From positions 62,001 through 126,000 of the forward strand of contig JABANP010000015.1 in the NCBI GenBank assembly GCA_013115135.1: a stretch of 64,000 nt of DNA, in the 5' to 3' direction. The position numbers and the translations under genes were made by a program. Source of the DNA: Perkinsus olseni. Its lineage: Eukaryota > Perkinsozoa > Perkinsida > Perkinsidae. Below the pieces are notes generated by a model that worked only from the letters and a program-made list of their open reading frames with translations, was not told the DNA's origin and made no database searches. This document shows, piece after piece, positions 44,661 through 55,775 of this stretch (positions are counted from its first letter, which is position 1; every line of letters begins with the position of its first letter).

Positions 44661-45901
44661 ATGACTCAGCCCGTTATCCAGGATTCACCGCGCATGAAGA
44701 ATGAGGATGGCATTAAGGTGGACCCTCGCAGCACGTTCGACTACTACGGTGCATGCTACGATGTATCCTCGGACGGGAAAATAAGAGAATCTCGACGACT
44801 CACGGTGAACTCAGCAGAGTACTACGCTCGAGTCGCCTATGGATCCCGTGAGAATGATTCCTCAGACCCATGCCCATCGAGACTGAGTGGTTCAAAGGCC
44901 ACATAATGGTCATGCACAAGCCCCCAGGTCCGGATGGCACGCCCTTCCGGTATCTAGACTATCTGGGATCCAAGCGCAGGTGAGTTGCTTGTACCAGCCC
45001 GACGGGATGAGCATTCTCTTCTAGGCGCTGGGAGATGCGGTGGCAAGGTCGGTTCAAGAAAGAAGTCCCTCCCGACTTGCGGTTCGGCCTCGAAGTCGAT
45101 AACGACCCTCCGGAGCTCGGCTTTGCAACTCGCACGCTGGTGCGAATCCTCCTCAAAGTTGCTTCGCGACTGGCTGAGGCCCGAGGCTCTCATTTGTACT
45201 GCAATTATGGAAGCCAGCGGCACAGCGATCATGGTGCTACGTACTTCATGTTTCCACTACAGTCCGCGGATACGGTCTTGGAGCACGACCTCGACGACCC
45301 GACTATCCCGGCCATCTGCACGAACGACAACTTGAAAGGGACAGTGCCAATTAAGCATAAGTTTAGAACTGACAAAGTGTACACGTTCTGTTACTATTCT
45401 ATGTACTGCGATTTTGTCACTTGGGATATCCGAAACGTCTTCGGTGTATCCGGCACTTGTTTGAAGTCTATGCTCGGTCCCCAGCCATTCCGCATCGCCC
45501 TGAAGGATCCTGTCAGAAACGAGTATTACATGAATATGCTCCTTGCGCATAGAACCCTGACTCGAGAGTGGGCGGCGCATTTCGAGAGCCAGGACCAGGA
45601 AGAGCTGCAGAGGGAGCATAGTGTTGCAAGCTTCTACTCCGCAGTCAGCGGCAACGAGAGCCCGAGTGCTTCCAATGCACACACGGTGAGTTCGCCTGTG
45701 AGTTGCACGAAGAGGTCGATACGATCGCGTATTTGGCAGTGGGTGTTCGTGCCTTGTATTGCTTCACGGAAGCGACTTGCAGAGCAGAGCTCTCGTGCAT
45801 GCCAAGAGATTGTTATTAGCTCATTACCACCACCTACCGTCAGCAGGCAGCCTACGAACAAGAGGCAACGACGCCGACAGCTTGCTCGGCAAAGATTCTG
45901 A
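44661..45901 (+). CDS. Unrecognised conserved protein, copy B (paralogue of 39145-40613)
   Basis: Start proposed at the ATG at 44661 (MTQPVIQDSPRMKNEDG); an upstream hydrophobic frame (44547 on) has no ATG. Conserved blocks in order are STFDYYGACYDV (44728), TEWFKGHIMVMHK (44882), FRYLDYLGSKRR ending at 44979, then an intron. Next are RWEMRWQGRFKKEVPPDLRF (45026), EVDNDPPELGFATRTLVRIL (45092), VYTFCYYSMYCDFVTWDIRN (45379), LGPQPFRIALKDPVRNEYYM (45476), then a FYSA motif and an Arg/Lys/Gln-rich tail (KRQRRRQLARQRF) ending at 45901. The KRR|RWE(M/F)RWQG intron position is the same as in copy A. One frame join between 44830 and 44880 is unresolved, so a small intron or an indel may be present. 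The basic end could be a nuclear localisation signal. Function unknown. Confidence 0.72.
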
Positions 45902-46284
45902 CAATACTAGTGTACCATTTTGAAGTAGATCGCTCATCACGGTATTACTGTGGAGCAGCACGTGTTTGTCGACGACGATGTTCAAGCTGTTAGAAGTTTC
46001 GAGTTCAAGTTACCACAAAGGGACCCTCTCGCGATTAACGTACACCGCACAAGGGACAGTTAGAAGAGTGCAGTGATTAGAAGTCGTAATGACGTCGAAT
46101 TCGCGTTTACCCCTAGTGCACACTGTTAACGCAGGTCTCTTGATGAAGTACCGTTCATGTCAGCAAGACCACGGAAAGCATGCAAAGATTTCATGAAGAT
46201 ACTCGTCAAATGACCAATGGAATGACTAAGAAAGCTCGAAAGTTTGGACTTCCATTGTCACTGGACTAATGCTGGGACGCTGGT
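45902..46284. other. Convergent intergenic region, block 3 / block 4
   Basis: 383 nt between the copy B stop and the last codons of the long minus-strand gene. No coding frame or RNA gene recognised. Confidence 0.45.
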
Positions 46285-49200
46285 TCAGCAATGGTCTCGT
46301 CGAAGCCATCGGACTTCCCATCCGGAGCTACACCCCGCTCCGAACCCTCTTTCTTCACCGGAGCTACCATATGATCTCCTAGTAAGAGCAGCTGTCCTCG
46401 CGCTAGAGAGAGAGCCTGCCCCCTTAGCCGTCAGAGGCGGCAAGGCCTTGATACGAACAAGCTTAGGCAGGACAGTTTTGACTCCATCAGACGGCCGTTT
46501 CAAGCAGATAGTGTCCGCTGGTTGCAGTTCCTGTTCAAGCCCCCTCCACGGCTTTATCTTGCTACTTATAAAGGACCCACCTCCACGGCCTGGATTCACG
46601 CCCACTCCAGCCGGATCGGCGAAGGTCCCACAGGTTTGCCCATGGCCGCTCGACGTTGCAAGGCCACCGTTTCCTCGCGCAGCCGACATCGAGAGGCTTA
46701 GATTCGGTTTTCCCACGTCAAGTACCCTCCCACCACCCTGTCCGGTGCAACAACCCCTCGAACCGTTTTCAAACAGACTCTCCAGCGCCTTGATTCTAGA
46801 CGGTGGTTTGATTGCCTCACTCGTGCAGTTCGTTATCTTTCCAAACACGCCAACCCCTCCCAAACAATCATCCAGCGACATTTCGTGATCGACACGCCCA
46901 GTACGGTCAGCAGCCCGAGGTGAGCTCTCCTTGCATGCCTCGAGCGCCGAATCCACCCCACGCTCTGCCCTATACGCTCCCCTGCTCGTCCTCGCTTTGC
47001 CTTGACCTATTTGTCCCACAGCCCTCTACCGGGGTCATGTCACAGCTCTGCACTACGGGCTCCTGGTAAAGCGTCGTTGCGCGGCCATCCTCCAACGTTG
47101 CCTCGATAAGTCTCCTCTTGACTTTGGGAGAGGCGCGATCACAGCAGCTCGTGGCCCGGGTTACTTCTGTTTCTACTGGAGGTTCACAGCCGGCGGGGGC
47201 AATCGGGCCCAAGCCGAAGAGTTCGGTTGGTGATGCAGTGGGAGGTCCCCGCCGTGCTAGAGATGGGCCGCTGCGCTTCTGGCGAACGTTGAGTTGCCGA
47301 GTACTGCTAGAGGCTGCCGGCACACACTTCACAATCTGACAGCCAAGTCGTTGACAGCCCAGGGTGGCGGCTTTCTAGAACTGGCACCTACCCGAGATGA
47401 GGTGACTGAGTGCATCTTCCATAGCCTCATCTGCTCTGTTCTTCGAGAGGTGCCTCCCACGGACCTGCGACAATCGTCGAGTTCGGAGACGCTGTGGCAT
47501 TCCGATAGCCACTTCCGAAAGACCACTTCGTGAGCTCGTGCCAGGCGTCTCACCTCGCTGCGTTTGACCCTCGGCAGAGGCCAAACCCATCGATGATCAG
47601 TAGTGAGGGAGATGGAAGTGGCCGGAGACAATAACGACGGAACTCTGATTCGGGGTGTGTTCGACCGACGTGGCTGAGCTGATTACTCTGTCGGCGATCG
47701 AGCAACCTTCGTCGCTTCAGTTTGCGTCTCTCCCATGGAGAGAGAACAGTCTCCAGCTGGGGCAGGTAGACGACGGCGCTGGCCTGAAGCGAGCACGTCA
47801 ACCAACAATCGTTCTGCTGATGGCGGCACCCTTGCTCTGGAAATGATGTCAACTTCGTGGACGCAGGTAGTACGATGGACGAAGCTACGGCAACGATCCC
47901 CACCACTATCCTTGAAGGCTGAGAACATCGTCCCAACCAAGGAGTAGCCAGATAACCGGGAAGACTTCATCGGGAATTTATCTGTGGACTGGCCAGTCTC
48001 CCCAGGTGCGGAGCGAATGGCAAACTACCCTCTCCTCTGCCGTCCTCCTGGGGAGAGAAAGCCTCTGAAGTGTCCTCGACCATCCGGGCTGGAGCCACTA
48101 GGCGGCGCGGCACCAGTCCATCCGAGCTTGCATTGATAATACGGCGGAAGATGCCCGTAAAAGTGGAGAGCCCGTGCTGGGCGCTATGTTCGCCCCGCAA
48201 TCCCTCGCCCGTCTTCGACGCTTCTACAGACTGTCTTCCACCGGCCGTTGCTCTACAGATGAAAACGGAACACTCGTCTAGCGTGGCCAACCACCAACGA
48301 GCGGGGGAGGATCTCGGCAGTTTGGTCGAGTCCTGTCTAACTCACCCAATTCGACGTGCACGGAAGGGGACCCTCCTCCCTGGAGCCGGTAGACGGTCGC
48401 TCGGCGGTGCCACAATCTGAAGCTTACTCAGGTTGAACGACTAGCGCCTCCCTCGTCCGGGACCCACACTCACATGCGTAGCGAGTTCCTCTTTCGTGAA
48501 GTAACGACGGGCGAGAAAGCACCTCGAACAGAGATCCGGTGTTCAAACGAACGCTCACAGGACCCTACTGGGATAGCCGCTGCCTGGGCTTCGGGGCGAG
48601 CCTCGATCCTGCGGAGATCTTCTCTTCTTCTTCCTCCTCTTCTTGCAGCTGCCGCTGGTCCTGTCTGAGTTTCTCTGCGTTTATCTCCTCGAACATGTCG
48701 TCCACTCGTTTTCTCCATTCCTCGTATCGCCGCTCCTGTCACACGACTGAACGCGCAGCATAGACCCCTCTGCCGCTCCTACTTGGTACTCGTCGAACTC
48801 ATTCGCTTTACAGCGGATAGTTGGACTATCAGCATCGTGAGCCTTCTGCACAGGTTGAGCCATCGCTGGGCCGCTGTGTACCTGACCGCCACGATCAACC
48901 TCGCATGATAACCGCCCAATTACGTTATCAACTTCGGGCCGCTGCCGCTCAAGGTCACTCACAGGGCGCTCATACTGGTGGAGTGATTGGTCCCATGTCA
49001 CAACCTAACAGAGGCCGATTTATGCATTCGTTCTTGGACTGAGGGTCACCCGTCCACTCACAGCAGAACCCTCTGTCTCGAGCGGAAGTTCGTAGTCCTC
49101 AAAACTAGCATCCACTAGCATCGACGTCAGGGCGTCCTCCAACGAAGCCTTAGCAGCCTCCTGAGGTTGATTGAGAATACCACACTCTTCCTAAATGCTC

Positions 49201-52200
49201 TACGATGTTCCATGTCACCTCGGAGGCTCCAAGCTCAGCGCATTGACGGTCGGAGTCTGACAGTCGAGCTATAAGAGAGGACCCGCTCGCGCCACATCAC
49301 CGACCCTCATGCGTATCCTCTACTGGGCTGACGCCCATAAGGACGCTCTTCAATCGGTACCACTCGTTCCGGAGCTCTCCGGCCACCTAGCATTGGAACT
49401 TCGGTATCAAATCGCCAACGGCAACTGACTCACCAGACCGCTACTCGGGTCGTGCGCGGTACTTTTCCGCTCGAGGATCCCAAGTAACTCCTCTATGACC
49501 AGCAGCCTAGTCTTAGGCGGGATTTCTTCAAGACGGTCTCGAAGGATCGGGAAGCTGACAGAATATTCAGATATGCTCAGTCAGAAAGGACAGGACGTGC
49601 TCAAGGTGAATTGGAGCGCTCTCTTCAGGCTTCCGTCTTCCCTCCAAGCCCACTTCTTGCGCAATTCCTTATCACTGGACTGCTGCATCGCAGCTATGAG
49701 ATCGCCTAGCTGCGTGATCTCCTCTCCAAGCCGTTCCGCGGCCGCCACAAGATGCACGCTAACGGAGGATCTGCGACGTCTCCGGGGATCCTGCAGGGCA
49801 TGGATCTTCTCGAGCTCCCGGTCAACCTCCGAGGCTACCTTCTGAGCCACTGCTACCACACCGCAACCTTGAACATTCAGGTCAGAAGAACCCGCAAAAA
49901 ATGCGCTCTGACGAGGACTCGAGAGACTTCCATGCCTGGGGCGGCCGCCATAGACGTTACTGCCGCCTGGAGGCAGATCTCGAACTCGATCTTGCTCGCC
50001 AACAGCTGCAAAGGGCGTCCTCAACTGCCCGACCAAAGGCGAGGAGCTACTCACAAGTGGCCGGAGATTCCACAACGGGTCTGCCGACGATCTGCCTTTC
50101 GCTACCCAAGTCATCGCCTCTCGTTTGAGCCGCCGTGCGCCCCTCCTCCTCGCCTGGTACGAGCTCTGATCCAGCCGCTGGTCCAACGGCGATGAAGTAG
50201 CTCCGAGATTCATCGAGCGTTTCCACTGCGGATCTCTGCTCTATGGTTTGTGCGTGTCGCGCAGCCGGATTAGATTCGTGCCTCTGCACGACCATATCTT
50301 CCGTATCTGAAACATCCGCGATGCGATAGTGACTGCGTTCAACTGAGGGCACTTGAGGAGAACAGGTCAGGACGAAGGCGGTGGTCTGCACCGACGCTCT
50401 CCTCTCGACTTGAATGCTGTGCGTGGCTCTCGTCACCCACAACTGAACGGAGCGTTCAGTCACGCGAGCCGCTGAAATATCACCTACCAGACTCAGAAGC
50501 CTCTTCTTCGGGATTTGCGGTAACCTCGGCTCCGCTGCCAGAACCATGACTTCTTGTCTGAGCCGCAGCAGGCCCGTCCTCCTCAGTGCGTTCCAACTGG
50601 ATCTGCCGGGCCCTGGTTATTCTGCGTTTCCAGAACTTCTCAAGCTTCTCCGCGACGGCTATCTGCTCCGTCAGGCGTCTGCGCTCCACAGCCAAGTCCT
50701 CCTCTTCAAGCGTCTTAGCTCTACTCGGCGTCGCTCGGTTTCTTGTATCTGAGGTCCTCTCAGTCTACCGCGACCCCTTGACTTCCCCGAAGGCCATGTG
50801 TCCGACTAGAGTAGAGACTTCAAACTACGGGGGCTGAGCTCACGGATAGACGGCGGTGCACAGCAGTGGCTCACATGAGACACCCTCACACGCAAGAGAC
50901 ACTATGGTGGTTCTGATGATGACGTCAATAGCGTAGAGAGGAGCAGGGAGCAGACGTGTAGCCGTTTGACCTCCCGTAATGCACACTCACCTGCAAGCCT
51001 CGTCGCAGCTATCACGGTGCGTCCACCTTGTTTGAACCTCTGTAATGGACTGATACGACTGAGGAACACGTCAACAAAGAAGCCGTGGAGCTCCATATCA
51101 TTCCGTACCTCTTTCGGCCGTCCCTTGGGAGAGACGGCGCTGTCACGGATCGGCGAGGACGCCACAGCGAAGATCGTTTCTTGTCAACCACGACCACCTA
51201 GACGATAAAACTTGCCCACTTCGTCAGCGCAACCGGCAACTAACCTTCGACTTTCTCTCTTCCCTCTTGGCTACTATCCGCGCGTAAACTCCATAGAGAG
51301 TCAGCCGGACCGCCTGAGAACAAGTTTGCGGCGATGTCGATGAGCAGGACTTGTACCCGTGAAGGGTCGAAAATCTCGAGGTCCTCGCCCTCCTGAGTCT
51401 TCTCACGGAGCGCGATAATCTGAATCATCCGACAAATCAGGACAAGAAAAGGCCCGGGGGGGCCGCGAGAGCTCCACGAGCCCACCTCAGAGCGAGTTCT
51501 CGCCACCTCCTCACGAATCACTGAGTTCATTGCGGCTACTCGCAACGCGTGACCTCGAAAATCCTCGTACCTACAGTGCGTTCGGGTTTGATTCAGAATT
51601 GGTTTACATTCAGAACTTGAAATTCTATGCCCGGACTGCTACTCCGGTGCGAGACCTCTCACACTTGGCACGCTTCCGGAATCAGAAATACTGATGACCC
51701 ACTTGCACAGCAGCCTTTCGAACTCCTCCCTTTCCTCCTCCTCTGGATCTGGCAGAACCTCCTCAGCTTCCGCCTCCTACAATCGCTACACATCCGCCCG
51801 AGGTACCCAAGCCAGGACTCACCTCCCCCAACAGCTCCCGTACGAGTTCTCGGTATCCCGGATAGACATGTGTGAAACCCTCGATTTTAGCGGGGAGATG
51901 CTGCAGCGCACTGTTAACCTGCATAGGAATTAACAGGCCCATGTGATCGAAGGCAAGGAAAGACTAGACGCACAGGTGGCCGTTTCGGCGCTACACCACG
52001 ACCGTCGTTCTCACATCAGCCGCTTTCACTTCCCATAGATGCTCCGGCGTATGCGCTAGTTTCTCCAAGGCCGTAGTCAGCCACTCAATGCCGCCTACGG
52101 CACGCCGATGCGCATTCCTAGCCTCTGTGATGAGCTCCTCTTGCGCTGGCTCAAGATGGATCTGACACACTGAGGGCTGCAATTCAGCTAGGCCAGGCAG

Positions 52201-55200
52201 ACTTTTCTCCACGGGGGGACGCCACCTACATCGTCTGGAACCCCAGGTTCTCTTGAGAGGTAGCTCCGGACCTTTCCTGCTCAACGCGATACCCCTGCGG
52301 TACAACATTGCAGAGAGAGTGTCGAAGCGGCGGGTAGCCTAAAAAGGGAGGAGATGATTTCGCTTTCAGCCCAGCTGGACTAGGAGCGGTTTGCCCCACA
52401 ATTACCTCCTCGAATTGAGAGCGCTGAGCTAGGCAGTCTTTCTGAGCTTTTCTGCTGGCAAGCCAAACCCCATAAGGAATCGTTTGTTGCCGACCTCCGG
52501 TCGTTTCAGCCTCCTTTCGCCCCGAGATGGGGCCGCTGGGGATTGAAGAATCCAAGCTCATCTCGGCCAGCCTCTAAGAAACAGCACGGGAGCATCACAA
52601 TGCCGACCAGAATGCATCCAATTGGCCCACTTGTTCGGCAGCTTCGATCCTTTCTTCAAGGATTTGGCGTTCCGAGCTGAGGTGCCTAGCCCGCCGTAGA
52701 TGTGCCTCCCATTCGGAGTTTCCCTCGAGTGCACCCTCGAACTAAGGCGGAGACTCCACGTCACTAGCAGCGCCCTCCCTGTACGCTACCTCTGAACTGA
52801 CTATCTCCTGGATTTTCCTTTCGAGCATCCCTCTTGTGTGAGCGATCATCTCTTCCACCGCCTTCTTACGAGCTACTAACTTCGTATGTCTCCTATCGAC
52901 TGTGTCCTGAGATCGAACAATGACCGAGTGCAATTCACGAAGGGAGCTCACTTCTAGCCCAGCAGCACCGTTCGAGTGGCTGGACACCGAGTCCGACGAT
53001 AAGTCGGCCTGACGGACAGATCCACGTGGGGTGGTGAAGTCGCTGTTATGTATGGGCAACTCTTCGTGTCCTTCCGAAGCAACCTGGCAGTGCCCAGCTG
53101 GCGACGCCAATGCTCTAGTAGCAGGCAAACGGACCTCAGCCGCTCCCTCCGAACTCTCCAGGGCGACTATAAGCTTGAGATTGGTACTCTCCGTGACAAC
53201 TGGTGTGTGCGCTTCATGCGGAATAGATGCCTGAGCAGAGCAATCACAGCATTCTTCGAAACTCGTGAAGTGATTCCAGCTAAGTGCCTCCGCGATCAAT
53301 CCTAGCGTGAAGTTGAATATTGGGCGATTCCTGACAGCCTCGAGAATGCTGCGAGAAGGCTCTCAGATGGTGCGAGACGGATTGAGCAATTTTACAACAA
53401 CCACGACCTCAACGTCGTCTTTCATCTGGCAAACTTCACTTCCATATCGCAATGAATTCAATACCATTTCGAGAGACCTTTCCGATATTTTCGCAGCCCG
53501 CGATAATGCCTGCCAGGCATTGCCTGGTACGGAAGGGAGGCAGCTCAACTGAGTCTCCGAAACCCCCCGGATTTCTCACGCGTTTGTCTCTTCTCGCCCG
53601 CGCGGTTTGAGCCTGTAAACTTATCTTGCCGTACAATGCAGCCATGCCCTTGTACAGGGAGAGCACATATGTTTGTATGGACAATTTAGCGATGCAGGCA
53701 GAGTCGGCAAGCGCCTCCTTCAATCGCGGCTCCTCCCGAAGCGCCATCAGCTGATACAGTTTCAGCCGCCTATCGGTGTAGCGGTGTCTGAAAGTGGCCG
53801 AACTGCTACTACTGATAACGAGACATCTCGGAGAAACGGCGAGCAAAGAACTCGCTACCTGACCCCGAGCGAGTTGATATCGTCCAGAATTGCCACGTAC
53901 TCCTCGAACTTAGCGGTGTAGCTGTCCATGACACGGCGCATCTGGGTCTTAGCGTGAGCGATCTCTCTCCCTCGGACTTGTCCCATCGAAGACGCCCCCA
54001 TCCTGATTCGTCTGGCATCGAGCCATGATTCCCGCCAGGCGTGAAGCCCTCCCCTGAGCGACGACCTCGCATACGTGTCCACTACGGTGAGCAACCACGG
54101 AAAGACAGAAAATGGTGCCCTGCACCACCTGCGAGCGTTTTTCCTATGTTTGTGTGGCGGGACGCTCATTTCCTCCAGGCAGACGTTCGCGGCACTTGTC
54201 ACAACCTTGGCCTGAAGGGAACGCCGGGCCAGGAGTAGTCTGGCTAAGCACGTCTAACCTGCTGTTGGATACGGTCGTAGCAATGCAGCAGCTCGATGAG
54301 ACCTTCCGATCGTGAACCTGCGGTTAGTTTTGAACCGTGGGACCGACGAGAGGGGTTTTTGAAGCTTGCTGGAGGTTGTTACGTTTCGGCGGCGTCAATG
54401 GTGGAGGGGCGTCTTCCTCCAAAGCCCAAGGCTCATCGATATTGTCTGAAAGGAATTCCTGATCTGGCTGAGAGATCAATGATCATCGTTAATGTACAGG
54501 AAAATGAGTACATCAAACCTCTATGTAATTCGTCGAATAGGACAATGGCATGGCGGCGTCTCGTGAAAGTTTACACAGATCAGACGGAGGTTTGGTTATG
54601 ATAGACCTGCCTTTCTCGAAAAACTCGGGAGGCCCTGCGATGATGTCCTGGACCTCATCGATCACTTCAATCTCACACGACTCTTCGTCGGAGCTGAGAC
54701 GAAAAAGACGTATGCGCCTCGGAGTCCAATGATTTCTCTCCGATCGTTGAACGGGAGCAGTCGTGACGCACCAGTTGGCCAGCCTTCCGAATATCTCTTG
54801 CACGATATCCGTAACGCCCGAGCGAGAGCTCGATCGCGTGGCCCTGTGGGGGAGCACAGCTCGACGTGTAGCGATACCTAGGGGACCTACGAGTCCCCGC
54901 ATCGCCCAGGGAAATTCGTCGTCACCGCACACCAGAGACTCAGCGAGGACCTAAGTGTGGAGAGGTTCCCCAGCGATGAGATGATTCTAGCGATGAACGA
55001 GGACGATGAGACACATGACGCCCCACCCGATCAGGATCATCTCCCTGCAGTAATCTCGTCAATAGAGATATCGTGAAGCTAGCCCTCCGGTGCATCTCGG
55101 TGGGTCCCACTCCTTCGCGGGCGTTGAGAATTCTGACACGGCACTGGCTCTGGAATGCTCCCATATCCATAGCAAGGTCGACTAGGGCCCGAGCAGCCTC

Positions 55201-55290
55201 ACCTTGTGCTCATCCGGTGATGGGATCGCCTGCACGTCATCAAAGGTGTTTGACGAACAGCCGGCGTTGAAACTGGGATGAGGGTGTGCT
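46285..55290 (-). CDS. Very large coiled-coil / disordered protein (possibly more than one gene)
   Basis: A ~9-kb run of minus-strand exons. From the 5' side: FDDVQAIPSPDEHK (near 55245), spliced to SQCRVRILNAREGVGPTEMH and FTISLLTRLLQ, then VTDIVQEIFGRLANWCVTTA (near 54810). Next are VMDSYTAKFEEYVAILDDIN (53920), LYQLMALREEPRLKEALADS (53760) and ERSLEMVLNSLRYGSEVCQM (53480). Then come TKLVARKKAVEEMIAHTRGM (52880), RQILEERIEAAEQVGQLDAF (52665), TEARNAHRRAVGGIEWLTTA (52130), SPLQRFKQGGRTVIAATRLA (51055), LTEQIAVAEKLEKFWKRRIT (50680), RELEKIHALQDPRRRRRSSV (49820) and EWRKRVDDMFEEINAEKLRQ (48720). The last frame, to 46285, is Gly/Ser-rich. Heptad helices alternate with Ser/Gly/Pro linkers. No P-loop, kinase or motor motif is visible. 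The 5' end may reach about 55445. Structural (basal body, spindle or cytoskeletal) roles are only a guess. One gene fits the continuous strand and spacing, but I found no proof of continuity. Confidence 0.5.
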
Positions 55291-55775
55291 CGAAGGAAGG
55301 TGCGTCCTACTGCTCCTCACCTATTGACACCAAAGGCTTCAGTGGAACGGTAGTATCCGTCCGTGCCGGCTGACTAGAGTGAAGCAGTGAGGGCCTTGTG
55401 AAGCGACGGCGACGTGGTGAGACGTGGTTATGAGCAGGACGCGTCAGGAGCCCATCGTGGTGCATCGAACGGAAAGCTTACGACGAAAAAATCATAGTAA
55501 GACACAGTTCGAGGTGCCGGCACTTTAACGGAGAAGAGTGAAAAAATCTTGCGCAGTTGGTTATTGGTTGAGGAAACGCAAGGGAGACTAAGTTGAGCAA
55601 GTTCACCTTTCTGCACAGCAACTATCGGCAAACGGGCCTCTGGTAATCCGTACTGCGATGATGAAACCAAGGAAGGGTGCTTTAGGGTTTGCCACGCTGA
55701 GACGGAAATAGATGATCCGACTTTCCGAGTTAAGGGTCTAGAGAACTAAGGAGACGCTCCTGGCAGTCTTGAGTG

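Noticed and set aside
46244..46888. 214-codon plus-strand frame opposite the end of the long coiled-coil gene
   Set aside because: Pro/Ser-rich reading consistent with the antisense of the Gly/Ser/Arg-rich minus-strand frame, and it starts with a non-ATG codon.
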